Shown: in pieces, positions 11,823 to 23,286 of the stretch | Numbering within the stretch: the stretch's first letter is position 1 | Layout: every line of letters starts with the position of its first letter | Origin: Basidiobolus meristosporus CBS 931.73 | Taxonomy: Eukaryota > Basidiobolomycota > Basidiobolomycetes > Basidiobolales > Basidiobolaceae | Assembly: GCA_002104905.1 (NCBI GenBank) | Contig: MCFE01000041.1 | Span: forward strand, 124,001 to 188,000 | Length of the DNA stretch: 64,000 nucleotides | Direction: 5' to 3' | The notes under the pieces: generated by a model | What the model was told of the DNA's origin: nothing | Database searches by the model: none | The model's input: the letters and a program-made list of their open reading frames with translations, nothing else | Program-made: the position numbers and the translations under genes

Positions 11823-11833
11823 AGCTTTTATAA
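11823..11833 (-). promoter_or_regulatory. TATA box of zinc-knuckle gene A
   Basis: Minus strand reads TTTATAAAAGC, 35-45 nt before the start codon at 11788. Gene B has a TATA-like element at a similar distance. Confidence 0.45.
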
Positions 11834-12222
11834 ATCTCCATACGGAGGTTAGATTCTTACATTTCCTATTTGGATTGACCTCAACAGTTTAAGCCTTGCG
11901 CTGCTTCGGCCGAGAATCTAAATATGCAACTTAGTGTGGGAACGTCGGGAATCAAATAACGGTAGACGATCATATACTGACGTGATTGTATCAACATATT
12001 CCGCTGTGATCATGCATTTCGACGCCAATCGCATGAATCTACCGAGATCATGGAAGCGAGGATTGTGGTTGTCAATAATTTATAGGTGAACTTGTGGCTA
12101 CTCACAATTGTAGAGGATATCATGGTTGTTGGCAATTAATAACGTGTATCATGGTCATCGGAAGATACGGTGTTGAAAGTTTATTCATTCTATTTACAAG
12201 GCTTAAAATACATCATGTGGAG
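11834..12222. other. Spacer between the two zinc-knuckle genes
   Basis: About 390 nt without a coding frame. The end near 12180 carries GTTTATTCAT, also found near 11450 after copy A, so the duplicated unit appears to include the 3' end. Confidence 0.45.
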
Positions 12223-12495
12223 CTAGAGCTCATGGGACCATTGCGTTGAATGCTTTTTGGCCACTCCGGAGAATTTTGCCACCTCCATCTCGAATTCCTT
12301 CTCGGCAGTCAGATTGAGCGTTTGATCCTCGTAACGAGAGGCTGAGTTTCCCCAAAGAATGTTTTCAAGGTCACAGATAGCGATCTCGCATTGGATCAGT
12401 GAATGGGGCTCTCGACAGTAACTACAGCGTTCGCGGGTGTGTCTCCTTGATTTGAGACTGAGGCTGCGGGTAATGAGCTTGTTGAAGTTGAACAT
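12223..12495 (-). CDS. Small zinc-knuckle protein, copy B of a tandem pair
   Basis: Single-exon 90-residue protein, paralogous to 11513-11788 on the same strand. A basic start (KSRRHTRER) precedes CSYCREPHSLIQC, the same C-x2-C-x3-H-x4-C spacing as copy A. Next come CEIAICDLENIL and LTAEKEFEMEVAK, which line up with CELAIQELERIL and LTSQKEFEMDMAQ in copy A. The first and last 15-20 residues differ. The pattern of conserved core with free ends, plus synonymous change between copies, suggests a protein under selection rather than chance. The function is unknown. A TATA-like sequence lies near 12545. I know no described family with this arrangement; a domesticated Gag fragment is one possible origin. 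Confidence 0.6.
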   Translation of the reverse strand: MFNFNKLITRSLSLKSRRHTRERCSYCREPHSLIQCEIAICDLENILWGNSASRYEDQTLNLTAEKEFEMEVAKFSGVAKKHSTQWSHEL

Positions 12496-12538
12496 ATTGA
12501 GGAGATTAGGTATACTTCTGGAAGGTTGGGGAAGTGGT

Positions 12539-12550
12539 GTATTTATATTT
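12539..12550 (-). promoter_or_regulatory. TATA-like element of zinc-knuckle gene B
   Basis: Minus strand reads AAATATAAAT about 45-55 nt before the start codon at 12495. Confidence 0.4.
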
Positions 12551-13346
12551 CACCTGGATAGCCCAGAACAAAATCGACAATCGTTGTGACATCCAAGAAT
12601 ATATACATCGTTTGGTTCGATTCCATCTGGCAGTTCCACCAAACCGTTCTAGCGTGCATAGCGAGACTGCCTCATCCTATCTGGTTTATACTTTCCCTCC
12701 TTGAACTGAGGCTGACTAGCAGCAACTTTTTCACTGTATCTGGCAATCTGTTTCTGCCAGAGCCGAGAGTCGACCGATTTTTCTTGTGGCACTTGAGACG
12801 AAAACACTGGTGGCAACTATACTCCACCAGTTGATATATTTAGCAGCAATATCCGAGGGATCTCTCATCTACAGATGAGGTTTGGAAGCATTTGATCTAG
12901 AGATATGCTTCAGATAGCCCTTCCTGACTGGTTGTACCAGCAATCCCGGCCAAGGCGCGGCCTAGATCATACCTTATACCATCTAAGATCAATGAAAGGT
13001 CTTCAAATCCTGGGAGGTAGTGATTCAAGTGCTAGAGAGAAGATGGTACCTGACATGTGGTCAGATCGACTGTTTCCATCAAATTTCTCCTGGAATGCCA
13101 CATGGCTTCGATATCAGCACGTAAAATTATGCGAAGTCCAATTGGATACTTATTCCGGATCACAGTGTTCGGAACATTTCATATAACTGATTATGCAATT
13201 TGAGGGAGGTAGAGAAATTCAATACCCAGAGGAATTCCCAGTTATATTTACTTCCCTTTATTTACGGAAAGCCCTAAATCTTGCTCTAGTTGAGCCGCCA
13301 TTTAATCCCACGTAATACCTAAAGACTACCATTCATAAACATTATA
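12551..13346. other. Intergenic, no supported gene
   Basis: Contains a 93-codon plus-strand frame at 12905-13186 with unremarkable composition and no known motif. I do not call it a gene. Confidence 0.4.
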
Positions 13347-14086
13347 ATGGCTGGACCTGCAAGAGAGGAAGAAAGAAGGTGAGCCCATGCATTTCCATCT
13401 TCCTTTCAGTCTGATCGCTCATTTTCGCTCACCTTTTGTGTTGTACAACGTAAACAGCTACAAGAAGGCTTACGAAAGACGCGATCCAAAGCGAAAGAAT
13501 TCTTTTGGTAAGCGGAACGGTACCGGCTTGATGGATCAGTCGAGTCCTGAACTTCTGAATCCTTAGGTCGCGGGATCTCCTCATCGTTTAATTCTTCTCC
13601 CGCTCCAGCGCCCGGCCCCAACGCTTTTCCTCATCCCAGGCACATCCCAGAACATGCTCCCCTTAACGACTTTAATGCTCAAGAATCAGTTGCTTATTTG
13701 AATAGAGGTATTTTGAGGTGGGAAATCATTTACCCTCGGCTGCTTTCTAACTTATATTCAAATAGGTTGGTCCAATGCTTTTGATCAGCTGCACAATTCC
13801 TCCTTGAGCGAACATGGTATGTGCTCTCTTATGAATAATATCGGAATACTCTCGGAATTAAGCTCATAGCTATGCAGACAAACCAATCCTTCACAAAAGT
13901 GCTGAGAAGGCGTGGTCCAACCGGAACTCCTTTGCTTCTGCGTGGGGTCCGAAAGGTAGACTTTACGCAACCATAGATGGCTTCATTCCAACTAAAATCC
14001 CCTTCTATCTACTAGCTTGCCTTATGGCCTCCGGTGAGAATTTTCTCGACAGACTGGAGGGATCAAAGTCTAAAGCAGATCATTAA
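13347..14086 (+). CDS. Small unknown protein, multi-exon
   Basis: Not recognised. Splicing five or six short exons gives a hydrophilic protein of about 140 residues. It starts MAGPAREEER, then SYKKAYERRDPKRKNSFG, a proline- and serine-rich linker (SSPAPAPGP), NDFNAQESVAYLNRG, WSNAFDQLHNSSL, and AEKAWSNRNSFASAWGPK. Exon junctions keep frame with canonical GT-AG sites (13379, 13457 and later), which is the main support. The two NSF-containing segments look alike and may be an internal repeat. The 3' end is ambiguous: reading through gives ENFLDRLEGSKSKADH and a stop at 14086, while one more splice gives a stop at 14132. No signal peptide or membrane segment. Confidence 0.5.
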
Positions 14087-14627
14087 TCCACGCTTGCGTT
14101 TCCCCTCCTTTATGTATTTTGTGCCCTTGTGACCTTAGTCCTTTAAAAAGCAAAAAAAGTCCAATCTAATTATTACTCTTTGCTTTGCAGAGCATCAAAA
14201 TATCATTTTACCTTTATGTTGGATATTTCGTAAAGCTAGTTGGTCCGAAGCCAGTGAAATGTATATTCTTTTCTAGAGTATGAGGAATAGAAAGAATTGG
14301 CTCCAGATCGTTCTCCAATTAAAAGGGATTCAGAGCTTAAAGAGCTAGTTAGAGCGCATGTGTGTAGCTTCATTATTGCCATTGTGAGAACCAGAGTTGA
14401 CATTACTAACTGCTAAAGTTAGTTAGATGATTGGTGGGATTCAGACTTTAGCTTAAGTCAGCAATTACTATTCAAAATCACAAATCGGATCAGCTTATAA
14501 TATTTAATCGAGTTGACGTTTCATGGAGAGGGGTATCTTCAACATATAGCTTGCTTTTTGGCCTTCACAACTAGCTACCTCCCATATAGTTTCCAATACC
14601 ACTGACAAACACGGGTGAAAGTTAAAG
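14087..14627. other. Promoter region of the USO1/p115 gene
   Basis: No gene seen. Confidence 0.5.
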
Positions 14628-17557
14628 ATGAGCTTTTGGTCAGATGCGTTCAATGTCTTGACAGGACAGGCTGGACAACCACAAACCGCTTCGGATACCA
14701 TCGTTAAGTTGTCCGATCGTGTGCAAACCGCAACTTTGATTGAGGATCGTCGGGCAGCAGTTCTAGGTTTGAAAGGCCTTTGCCGTGAATACAGAGAAGT
14801 ACTCATCCTCTTTTTCACCTGTCCCTGTGGAGCTGGTTACCTAACCTTACTTGTACAGGAAGTTGGCAGCAACGGGTTGCCCGGACTCATTAAAGTTCTG
14901 AACAATGATAGAGGCGATGTAGATATTATTAAAGCAACGCTCGAAACATTAAACATTCTGTGTACCATTCACAACAAGGTATTCCCTCCTGTGCTTTGGT
15001 TATTGTAGTTATACTTTGTTCATGACTTTCTCATCCATAGGAGGATTTTGGCGACCTTGGCTTCAAATTTACCGAAGATTTCGTCAAGGTAAATCTATAC
15101 AGGGTGTTCCACGAAATCTTCCTAGTGCTTATTTGCCAAATTGCTGAGATGTTTAGGAATCCGAAACTATCACTTCCCTACTTGAGTGCCTTGAGGAGTT
15201 CGACTTTTATGTGCGGTTCAATACCATACAACTGCTCAACACTTTACTGCAAAATGAAAGCGATAGACTTCAAGAGTGCATCCTGGCCGCCCCTATGGGG
15301 ATTTCCCGCTTAGTGGATTTGCTAGATGATCGCAGAGAAATCATCCGCAACGGTAACACACATAATCTTCATCGGGGTTTCATGGACACCTATCTGACGG
15401 AGATTGTTTAGAGGGACTGCTTCTGTTGACATCGTTAACTCAATCCAACACCGATATTCAGAAAATCATTGCATTCGAAAATGCATTTGAGCGATTACTG
15501 GAAATCATCTCTCATGAAGGTGGGGTGGATGGTGGGATTGTTGTCCAAGACTGTGTTCATCTGATTCAGAACCTTCTGAAGTTCAACGTCTCTAACCAGG
15601 TACTGGGACTAGGTTGTGATTAGTCGCGCTGCTTAGACGCTAACTTTTGGCTACTTAGACTTACTTTCGAGAAACAAGTTGCATTCAGAGGATCGCTCCT
15701 CTACTCAGCCCCGAGAAATCGGGCGCGTTCAACCACTATGCTCCCCTGGAGAACACCTGGCCTGAGCAAAGGGTTGCCAATGCGGTGTCTTTGTTAGGGT
15801 TGACCAGGACCCTGGTTGTTCCCAACAATATGAACACGTCCGTTAACCAGGTAACCCTACCCAAGCTCGTTAAACTTTCATTTTTTCTCACATGCTCCTT
15901 TTAGGGGGTCATCGCTCAATCCGGCCTTCTTGAAACAATCCTTGGGCTAGCGCTTAAATCAGATACGCCACTTTCCGTCAAGAGCCATGTAATGTTGAGT
16001 TGTGAACAGTACAAACCTTTGATCTACTCCTTACCTTTTTTTCTACAACTGTTATAGGCACTTTACGCTCTTGGAGATACCATTAGAGGCAACTCAGTAA
16101 ACCAAGAGAAAGTGGCCAGCACAACCACAGTGTTCAATTCGACTGCCATCAATGCAACCGAGAATGCTTCTTCAGGGGAGCCTTCTCTTTTGCCTCCTTC
16201 ACCGCCTACCCCACAATCTGCTTTGTTATCTATTACCAGTTTTGCTATCGGAAAGGCAAAGATTGAGGATCTAGCTGTACGCTACGGTGCAACCTATGTT
16301 ATACTATGCTATCTCTTTGAGAATGCCGAGGGCCAAGTTGCTCTCGCGTCCACTTTTGTGTCTCCTCCCGACGACAACCCAAACACCGAAGCTGTCGAAA
16401 AACCTCAATCACCCGGATCATTGTTACTCTCATCTCTCATGGAATGGGAAAATGCAAAGGAAGACCCATATCAAGTATGGTTCGGGTCTGTCATGTTGTC
16501 GCACATCTTGAAAGGTAACTCCCAGTGTAAATCATTGGCTGCCAAGATCACTTTTGGCGACGCCGAGCAAGGTGAGGAGATTATTCCGCTGGTGAACATG
16601 ATCGCCTACTCCCTCACAATGGCCTCCCGTGAAAACTTCAGCACGCGGGTTATCATCGGCTATCTGGCATTGCTTAGCGTATGGACGTACGAAAGCTCAG
16701 AAACCGTAAGCCAATATCTTTCGGAGGGAGCCAACCTTCAGTTCCTTATGGAGCAGATTGGGCATTCCCACGGCGTTGATGCTTCAATCCAAGGCCTTTC
16801 GGCATTTCTACTCGGCATACTCTATGAGTTCGATGACGACCCAGAATCATCTTTCCCTAGAGAGGTACTTCAACCAATCGTTCTGAAGAGAGTTGGTGTG
16901 GACTTGTTTGTGAACCATATCAATCGTCTCCGTGAATCGAAGTTGCTCCAGAATGTCTCCCCCGGATTCCAAGTAGAGACCGACGACAACGGGCAAATCA
17001 CCTCGGAGCTGCTGTTTGAGCATTCGTTTGTGGAATTTTTCAAGGCCAATTATGAACTGATTCAGAAATCCATCACTGTCGATCCCAAAGCTAAGGCAGC
17101 CAAGAGCAAGAATGCCAGCCCGACGATCTCAAATGACGAAGTAGAACTCTATAAGAAAACCATCACCGAACAGACCGAAGAGATTGAAAGGCTGAAGCTG
17201 AAGATTCAAGAGCTTGAAGCTGCTTTGGAGCAGCAGAAGTCCACCTACGAGGATCAAATCAATGCACTCAACACCAACCTCGAGACCTTGGGCCAGAGTT
17301 TGGACGAGCAAAACTCCAAATACAAGGTTCTGGAGCAGGAGAGGGACGATCTTTTGGTTTGTTTAGCTGATCAGGATAACACCATCAAGTCTTTTCAAAA
17401 TCATGTGGAAGACGATGACCTAGAGCCATTCCCTTCCCTCGATGATGATGAGGAAAAGGAAATCCCAGCTTCAGAAAAGACTGATGACATCAATGAACAG
17501 CAACCAGCTACAGAGGTGGAGAACACCGACCAACAAGATGCCACCGAGTTGGTCTAA
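14628..17557 (+). CDS. USO1: Vesicle-tethering factor Uso1/p115
   Basis: Golgi tether for ER-derived vesicles. Exon 1 begins MSFWSDAFNVLTGQ and contains DRRAAVLGLKGLCREY, the N-terminal armadillo start of p115. Further exons give NGLPGLIKVLNND, ESETITSLLECLEEF, FDFYVRFNTIQLLNTLLQN, GIVVQDCVHLIQNLL and PEQRVANAVSLLGLTR, all typical of the globular head. A large last exon (about 16060-17557) carries the rest of the head with DPYQVWFGSVMLSHIL, then one short coiled coil (about IEEIERLKLKIQELEAAL) and an acidic tail (EDDDLEPFPSLDDDEEKE) ending at 17557. The coiled coil is short, like animal p115, and unlike the very long rod of yeast Uso1. Eight or so exons. An AATAAA signal lies near 17702. The MMAB gene converges on it 260 bp away. 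Confidence 0.92.
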
Positions 17558-17817
17558 TGTATGCGATCACTTACTTTGGGCTTTTTCATTCAGCCCATGC
17601 TTTAATGCTGCCCTCTCGCCATTGCTCGATCCAGTAATCGTCGATTCGTAACCACATTCATGTTGGCTTTGTCAATCACCCATCAGCCTCTCTAATATTA
17701 TCAATAAATTGCTGAAGCTTTCACAACATCGGGTGACGGTGGCTGATCACCACTAGATTTAATGGGAATATGAATCGAAATCAAATGACGAGTATTTGGA
17801 GGGAAGACGAGATAACC

Positions 17818-18967
17818 CTAAAGAGTAGTTGAAGGGGTTTTCGCTTTTTTCTCTGCTAGTGCTTTGCGGATGCGGTAGTTGTATACGGTCTCCTCCTTCC
17901 CCTCTTTGAAAGCGGCAAAACGAGCAGCATTAAACAGGAAATCGCTTAAGCTAGAGACAGCCATGTTAATCGTATTACTGGAGAGCAGGAAAGTTTTCAA
18001 ACTTGCCGATTCAAATATTTTTGAGTGCTCCGATCAGCCGAATTGGAAGCTACCAGGGGGACAACTCGTCTTTCTGCGCGTCTACATATGCTTCTCGCAA
18101 CATGCAAGGAGGACGAAGCACGACCACCAGACTAACAGGCAATTGGATCAGTTAAATGTTGGCCAGGTTGAGCTCGAAATAAGCAACCAACAGGTAAGAT
18201 GAAAAGCTGTAATGGGGGGAGCTGGTCATCCAATTCATCGATCCATCTTTCAAGCTCCGCCACCAGTTCACCATCCGCATCAAATTCGGTTCGATCTATG
18301 AACATGGTTAGTGAGGAACTGGAGCACATTGACAAGTTAAACACACTTGCTTAGTCGTGCTGGGTTGGCCATATCGGATGACCTTGGGGTGGCGATATTA
18401 CCGCCGATATCCTGGATGCTATATTGTACCTATAAATTACGCATCAGTAAGAAACAGCACTTTGTTACAAAGGCAACTCAACCTGGTACCAATTTCAACT
18501 TTTCGCTTAATCCATTCTGTTGCTCATCACAGAACTCTCGAGCAAGTCTTTGATTGTGCGCAGTGGCGAATTAGTTCACGATTGTGTGAGTACGACAATG
18601 GAAATACCAGGTGACTCACCCTATGTAGGAGGTTAGCTCATCGGTGGTTCCTAATGCCTCAAAGACGGCATCGTCTTTTGGACGTCTTTCACCGGTAAAA
18701 AGAGCGGAGGTGCCTAGTTGAAGATGTTCTCTTTGAGTATTGGCAACTTCAGGATACAAAGACATGCATGCGGCTTACCTTTATCTCCGGTTTTGGTGTA
18801 AATCTTAATCTTGCTCTCTGCAAGACTGCAAGAGTCTCAAACAATAAGCCATGGAAATGGAGACATTCCAACAACCTGTAAAGCACTTACAAGGAGCTTC
18901 CGGAGAAATATCTTGCCTGGATGTTGTTTACCCTGGGTAATATGCGGGGTAGAGTGTTTCTAAGCAT
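17818..18967 (-). CDS. MMAB: Cob(I)alamin adenosyltransferase, PduO/MMAB type, mitochondrial
   Basis: Transfers adenosyl from ATP to cob(I)alamin, making the cofactor of methylmalonyl-CoA mutase. Exon 1 (from 18967) encodes an arginine-rich presequence ([15 protein letters not shown]), consistent with mitochondrial import. Then [19 protein letters not shown], the ATP-binding start of the family, and [19 protein letters not shown]. Later exons give [68 protein letters not shown], and [20 protein letters not shown]. The arginines of [12 protein letters not shown] line the active site in MMAB. One intron (18006-17951) uses a GC donor (CG|GCAAGT), which alone preserves LNRLSDFLF. About 225 residues, complete, no stops, so probably functional. 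Dikarya largely lack this enzyme, while several early-diverging fungi keep B12 genes (established knowledge). Confidence 0.9.
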
Positions 18968-20203
18968 TCCAAGGGTTAACAACGAGAGGAGAGCACACTG
19001 CACCAAACACTACGTCACTTTGCTATGTATTCAGTAGTTTTCCCACGCCTGGCATATAATCACCCATCCAGTTGCCGGTGAGAATTTAGTAAGGAGCCAG
19101 GTTTCGATTGCAATGGGCCCATATAGATCTAACTGATGTCGGATATTTGAAAAGGGGACAAATAAAAGGGGAATATATGTGATCTTTCTACGGGGTTAAC
19201 AACTGAGGAGTCATCCTAATGCGATCGAATGCATTAAACCCTGCGATGAACCCCACCCGATGGGTAATCAGGATACGAAGATAGGCACGTGGTGTTTCGG
19301 ATCACCCCACACCGCATCCCATCCCGATTCTACCAAAGTATCGGTTTTCTAACAATAATGGCATGATATGGGCCTGATATTGATAACTATAATTTCGGGT
19401 CATACCCGCCTCGGAGAATCAAGCTTAGATGAGTGTTTCCAGTCTGACTGCTGGAAAATTGCGCGATAATCTCGAAGATCAACCGACAATTCCAGATAAT
19501 CTATCAGGTTAACCCCATGTTTACACAGATAGAACATGGATGCCCCAAGGCATCAAATGTACTACATCCACATGTACCAACATAGAATGGCTGATCTGGT
19601 TCCAACGTTCCTTAGATAAGCGAGGCCATTGCTTTCCTTAAAGAGCCCGGAAGTTTGAAATTTCGTAATTGTGAATCCAACCTTGTGTTTGATGAGATGT
19701 TGTTGGTATGCTCGTCGACCTGGTGTGTAACTCTTCATTGATTATATCTGGCCGAACGCAGATTGGGGGAGATTGATATTTCGCCCATTTTCACCTCGTG
19801 TTCGCCCAGTCTATGGGACGGTCCATTCCTTACTGAGAAAATTTTGGTGGCACTTTGTGCGTTTCCCATATTTTATCTTGTAGGAATTACATGAGAAGCG
19901 AACAAATATATTACATGCCTTGGAAGATGAACACATAATCCTCTCTAAAGTCCGTTAGCTTTTATGCGTGTAAGACGATGAAATAAGATGGCGGCAAGAA
20001 GCTATCTAGGGAAAGAATTAATCATTATTGGAGCGGGGAATAACTGGGGCCTTCTAGTGTTGAAGTTTGAAAGAAACGAACCACCAAGCAGATAAAACTC
20101 TTACAAAATGTCAGTGAGGTTGACAGATCTCTACGCTTGGGCTGGGTAAACCGAGATGGAGATATGAATCTCGGCTATCGAGCGGGGCTCTAGCAAAGCC
20201 ATT
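18968..20203. other. Intergenic between MMAB and the trihelix gene
   Basis: Over 1.2 kb on both strands without a supported frame. Upstream of MMAB on the left, 3' flank of the trihelix gene on the right. Confidence 0.5.
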
Positions 20204-21267
20204 TTAATTTGATCCTGAGGCAGTTCCGCTTCGCTCGGAATCTGAACTGGTCACATCATTAAAGTTGATGGTTGGAATCAAGTCTGCTACGTTGGGCATG
20301 ATACTGGAAGCAATCGCAACCAGCAAAAGTGTTTGGGCGCGCTGTCTTTCTACTCTTTCCCTTTCCCTGCGCTCCCTGCGTCTTTCTTGACGTTCTCGGC
20401 GGCGCTCGTTCTCGAAACGGCTTTGCTCCAGCCTTTCCTCCCATCTCCGACGCTCTTGGACTTCCCTACGAAGCAAATCTACTATCTCTGTGAGCAAGGC
20501 GTTTGGTGATACCTCTTCACTTTCTGACTCTCTTCTACGCTTGGTACTACTGATCGGGGCATAGTCGGATTTAGTGGGTTCTCGTGGTATTGGCTTGTAA
20601 AGGTGGGCTGGCATATGTGAGTGTGAATATTGTGGGGATTGACCCTTGTGATTGATAGAGTGTGAAAGAGGAGGCGAGTAAATTGACATGCTGGGTGAAT
20701 AGCCTACAGGTGGAGGAAGATTAACATGCTGCGAGGATTGCATGACCGGTCCGTGGTCGTGTAAAACGTTGGTGGCCGGGGTAGGTGAAGGCGGGTACGA
20801 CGCGTTGACGGAGTCTTCCGTAGAATGTACGGGAGAATCTCGAAGCGGGCCTTGTTTGGCAAGAACCTCTTTTATTATGTCGTAGAAAGGGAAGCTGCGA
20901 AGTTCTATGTCTCTTTGTGTTTCGGTTCTCTATGAAAAAAAGAAAATGTTATTACAGGAAGCATGAATTGACCGGTTTCAAGAATGAAGTCATCAAGCAG
21001 GTCCATTGTCATTGAAAAATACCGAGGCATGTTTTCCAGAGAGGAGGTAGAGACACGTACTTTGAATTCCGAGAGTAGATTTTTCCATTTCTCTTTGCAC
21101 TGTTTGTCCGTTCTGTGAAAACCGCTGTTTCTCATTTGGTCGGAAATCTTTTTCCAAAGTGGAGCATTTCGCTTCATACTTGCAAACTCACCCTCCATAT
21201 CTCTTCGAAGCTCAATGAGCAATTTTGTTTCGGCAGTCTCCCAAGATCTTCCAATCGTGGTCATCAT
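20204..21267 (-). CDS. Trihelix (Myb/SANT-like) DNA-binding protein
   Basis: Probable transcription factor. The N-terminus reads SWETAETKLLIELRRDM, PLWKKISDQM, RTDKQCKEKWKNLLSEFK, the GT-1/trihelix pattern with spaced tryptophans. The final helix of this fold (PRYFSMTMDLLDDF) lies in frame directly after, but a strong donor (GTACGT at 21060) would remove it. The two possible splices are discussed in the findings. The downstream exon (from 20929) reads TETQRDIELRSFPFYDIIK, then a proline-serine linker, a possible nuclear signal TKRRRESESEE, and a highly charged helix rich in Arg and Glu (REVQERRRWEERLEQ, then repeated RRRER) that looks like a coiled coil or single alpha helix. The stop is at 20204. 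Start chosen at 21267, with a second in-frame ATG at 21264. Target genes unknown. Confidence 0.8.
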
Positions 21268-22530
21268 GAGGGAGAAACAGACAATATTAAGTGTGCTGAA
21301 GGTATTTCGTGAGCGCAGTAGTCAATAATACTAGTCAGATAGATGAAACAGCAGGAAGGTGGTCTAGGGGAATACAGCGTTGTGTCAAATAGAATGGCGT
21401 TGTAAATGAACAAATCTCAACCCAGTAAACCGGGCCTGATGATTTTAAGAGGGGACTTTGAAAAACTGTCGAGATGTGCAGCTTTTAAACGAATGGAACT
21501 GATCCCCTCTCCCCCGTTACAAAATTTCATGTGCGATCATTTTATTATCACTCGGAACCAACCATTTCCAATCTCAATCATATTTTGCTTCTCGTTCGTT
21601 CGCTCTGTTCAATACTCCTTCCATATATGGAATATTTAATCAAGCGTATCCGTTGGTAGACCAATGTATAAGCGAACAATATATGCATAGTATCTGAGCG
21701 CTTTGATACTTGTCAGCCTTGTTTTGTATGGGTATTTGGATGCTCGATTGCCCTATTTTGTTGATCAATAGCCAAGTTTCCAATCGCTTAGTTGCTTCAC
21801 CACTAGCTAGGTTTTTAAGCTTCAGTTAAAGAAAACTCTGGCCTAACCTAACCATTTCAAGGGGTTTGCATCGAGCACTGTACTACCGTTCGTGTCATAC
21901 AATCTACACCGGTCCAATGAAGTCTTTTGAGAGTAGAGAGCGGGCTCCAAACTGTGTTTTCCCTTCTAGCAATATCCGCTACATCGACTCTTCAATTGCT
22001 GAGTGGGCGAGGGCTAGGGCTAGGGCTAAGGCTAACAAGCCAACCAGGTTATCAGAAAGCAAGATTGAAACCTCATAGACTACAGAGTGGTCGTATTGGT
22101 AATGCCTAAGTTGACTTCATTCAGCCACGATTTGCCTTTTCTGAAGTTGGGTAGGATTTTGTGTTTTTGTGACTGGCCAATGAGGATGGCCGTTTGATGC
22201 GTATAAATGCTGGGTGATCCATGAACCACTCGGTGGTTTTCGGGGCAATTGATCTGAACATCTTGCCACTTGACTAATGAGCCATACTTGGCGAATTTTA
22301 TGAGCCCTGTTGCTTCATCATATCTTTGTATATTTGGTTATATTGGGTTTTGGCCGTCTGACCAGATCCCCATCATCTTTCAACCACGTGAACTCACGTA
22401 ACAAGTCTGAGGTTACCCAAATGATAGCGAAATCGTCATGACCTCCATCTTACAGAGCGCACTACTTCAATATGGCTATCCTGGGTTTTCCAGCAATAAC
22501 TACTGAATTATACACGAGCATCTATCCCAA
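21268..22530. other. Intergenic with a short GGCTAG hexamer run
   Basis: No gene seen. At 22009-22035 the plus strand repeats GGGCTA three to four times with drift. Confidence 0.45.
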
Positions 22531-23286
22531 TTGGAGACTGATGTGCTCACTAGAAACTTGCGCAGGTTTAAAGTGAGGAATTTTCAGGCATGGCCGATTG
22601 CCCTACTTTTTAAACAGGGTTTACATTGGATTGGTGGCATCCGGGAATACGCAGTTATATGTCAAGCTGATGAAGTGTTCAGCAACACTGATACTACTCT
22701 ATTCTTCGACGCAAGCATAGACGGATTTTTCGGCAATACAGGAAGAAGTTTCTTAAATTTGAGGAGTGGGCTGGATTGGATAAATGTAAGCGCTCACCAG
22801 AAAGTAAGTGTTTGCCCCTGTGGTCACGTTTATTCAATCCAGATGATGGTGTGTCGGCTTAGTATCATTGGCCACTTGTTACATATGACAAGTTCAAACC
22901 ATAGGAAAGTTTCTTCAGAGCTCTTCATACATGCCAGAAATTTTGGATCGACCGCCGTGCTGAATATGTTTGAAGAGCCACGGCCTAGGGTACAAAAGTA
23001 TCTTATGGCAAAAGTCAGGAGCAAAAATAAGCCTCTCCGATCCATCATAGCTGTAGTTGTCAATAAGCTTTATAGTGGCAGTAACGTTACAGTCCCTATA
23101 ACAGCAGTTCACAAATCTCCAAAAGATAAGCGAAACTGTGCAGAGACACAATGCAAAGTAAATTCCGGGAGTATCATTTTTAAAGAGGCTAAAGCCGTCA
23201 TCACCGGACTCTTTGCGGCAAAATCTTTATCTGATCAAGGCTCCTTTGAGAACACCGGTATGAAATGCATCTATGTATCTATATGA
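22531..23286 (+). other. Unassigned 251-codon open frame
   Basis: A frame this long without stops is unusual for intergenic DNA at this base composition, yet the product matches nothing I know and has no signal peptide, no repeated motif, and an uneven composition. The opposite strand also has two overlapping frames with a hydrophobic segment (near 23120), so the coding strand is unclear. It could be a lineage-specific gene, an exon of a larger gene, or relic mobile DNA. Confidence 0.25.

Noticed and set aside
12905..13186. Plus-strand 93-codon frame
   Set aside because: Composition unremarkable and no motif; not enough to call a gene.
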